Shown: piece by piece, positions 63,417 to 64,000 of the stretch
Numbering within the stretch: position 1 is the stretch's first letter
Layout of the letters: the number at the start of each line of letters is the position of its first letter
DNA from: Pseudomonas putida
GTDB taxonomy: Bacteria > Pseudomonadota > Gammaproteobacteria > Pseudomonadales > Pseudomonadaceae
Direction of reading: 5' to 3'
NCBI RefSeq assembly: GCF_022627325.1
Contig: NZ_JAETZZ010000008.1
Location: 1-64,000, forward strand
Length of the DNA: 64,000 nucleotides
The notes under the pieces: model-generated
What the model was told of the DNA's origin: nothing
The model's database searches: none
What the model saw: the letters and a program-made list of their open reading frames with translations, nothing else
Program-made: the position numbers and the translations under genes

Positions 63417-64000
63417 CTACTTTTTCAGGGCCTTGAATGAACTGACCATGTCCTTGGCCCAGCCATCGAGCACGGCACGTGCGTCCGTGGCCTGCATGAC
63501 CTGCGAGGAGTTCTCCAATTCAGTACCTGCTCCTTTGCGTACCACCTGGGCCACCACCTCATTGGAATTTCCGTCAATGAATGCGGCCTCGGTGGCCACG
63601 CTGGTGTCTTGATCGCGGATCCCCGTCGCCGTGCTGATGCCGGCGGCCACCAACGCGATCGGGATAACTTCATACGGGCGCAGCCCCTTGGTTTTAGCGC
63701 TTACCCCAGTGATCGCTGGGCGCACCACCAGCACACCTGGCCCAGGGCTGGTCGCCAGCGGCAGCACGGTGGAAAACTGGTTTTTCAGCGCCTGATCGTA
63801 GTATTGGGTAATGCCTTGCAAGGTTTGCTGCGGAATTTTCGCAGTGGGTTGCGGCTTGGGATAAAACTGGCTGGGTTCGATATAGACGCTGGTAAATTGG
63901 TTGGCAGTGATGCCCGGCTTGATCCAGCGCATAACCTCCGCACCTGACGGTGATTTTTCCTCTTTGAGTTTGCTGTAGTCCTTCAGAAACCCGGAGTAAT
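63417..64000 (-). CDS. DUF3313 lipoprotein (partial, 5' end outside window)
   Basis: The frame is open to the right edge, so the gene begins outside the window; an apparent start at 63932 is internal. The visible 194 codons begin YSGFLKDYSKLKEEKSPSGA and continue MRWIKPGITANQFTSVYIEP, characteristic of DUF3313, ending in AVLDGWAKDMVSSFKALKK. The missing part should hold the lipoprotein signal. It is the first visible gene of the long operon. Confidence 0.85.
   Translation of the reverse strand, partial: YSGFLKDYSKLKEEKSPSGAEVMRWIKPGITANQFTSVYIEPSQFYPKPQPTAKIPQQTLQGITQYYDQALKNQFSTVLPLATSPGPGVLVVRPAITGVSAKTKGLRPYEVIPIALVAAGISTATGIRDQDTSVATEAAFIDGNSNEVVAQVVRKGAGTELENSSQVMQATDARAVLDGWAKDMVSSFKALKK

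Noticed and set aside
63417..63932. Complete 171-residue DUF3313 gene starting at 63932
   Set aside because: The frame continues open to the window edge with family-typical sequence (YSGFLKDYSKL), so the Met at 63932 is internal and the gene is partial.

Overview
The window is about 64 kb of GC-rich chromosomal DNA from a Pseudomonas, most likely of the P. putida group. Supporting signs are the gene families and their order (nfsB, lpxO, thpR, sotB, an orphan PBP2, hscC with a J-protein, many LysR regulators), the strong G/C third-position bias that makes long antisense shadow ORFs, and palindromic REP elements of the 'gtgggagc...ggcga' type. No rRNA, tRNA, CRISPR array or prophage was seen. 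The only mobile element is an IS3-family end that enters from the left edge.

Layout. 1-560: end of an IS3-type insertion sequence with orfA running off the window. 0.7-6.4 kb: a DUF3829 lipoprotein, the HscC/J-protein chaperone pair, a small lipoprotein and a TorF-type outer-membrane protein. 6.4-16 kb: an itaconate-catabolism locus (LysR regulator; itaconyl-CoA hydratase, acyl-CoA dehydrogenase, MmgE/PrpD protein, CoA-transferase, citramalyl-CoA lyase; three-gene TRAP transporter). A near-identical 46-bp box lies at the regulator/ich promoter and again just upstream of the transporter. 16-20.6 kb: a LysR gene, gamma-glutamyltransferase and 8-oxoguanine deaminase. 20.6-22.5 kb: an RskA-type anti-sigma factor, an ECF sigma factor and a DUF3455 protein. 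22.6-29 kb: nhaA, a REP pair, PBP2 (mrdA), a PstS-like/OmpA fusion and a TerC/Alx protein. 29-47.7 kb: single genes and divergent regulator/target pairs (acyl-CoA dehydrogenase/LysR, nfsB/LysR, ADH/AraC, MocR/EamA), plus a solo cysteine desulfurase, LysE, SotB, ThpR, LpxO, GNAT, YghU, an amidase and a ProQ/FinO protein. 47.8-50.3 kb: an MFS/spermidine-synthase fusion.

50.4-64 kb: one long co-directional minus-strand array. In transcription order it is DUF3313 lipoprotein (cut by the window edge), four-helix membrane protein, outer-membrane 'neuromedin-U-like' protein, octaheme cytochrome c with HEAT/TPR repeats, MoxR ATPase, DUF58, DUF4381, BatA-like VWA, BatB/C-like VWA-TPR, BatD-like protein, exported HAD phosphatase and exported sulfatase. 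A hairpin terminator follows the sulfatase.

Most interesting items: (i) the MoxR/VWA/BatD module combined with a sulfatase, HAD hydrolase and multiheme cytochrome in one apparent transcription unit, which is the best candidate for an undescribed system; (ii) the duplicated regulatory box of the itaconate locus; (iii) the candidate SigK-type promoter in front of DUF3455; (iv) the PstS-like/OmpA fusion beside an orphan PBP2. All functions are inferred from sequence recognition; no database search was run.
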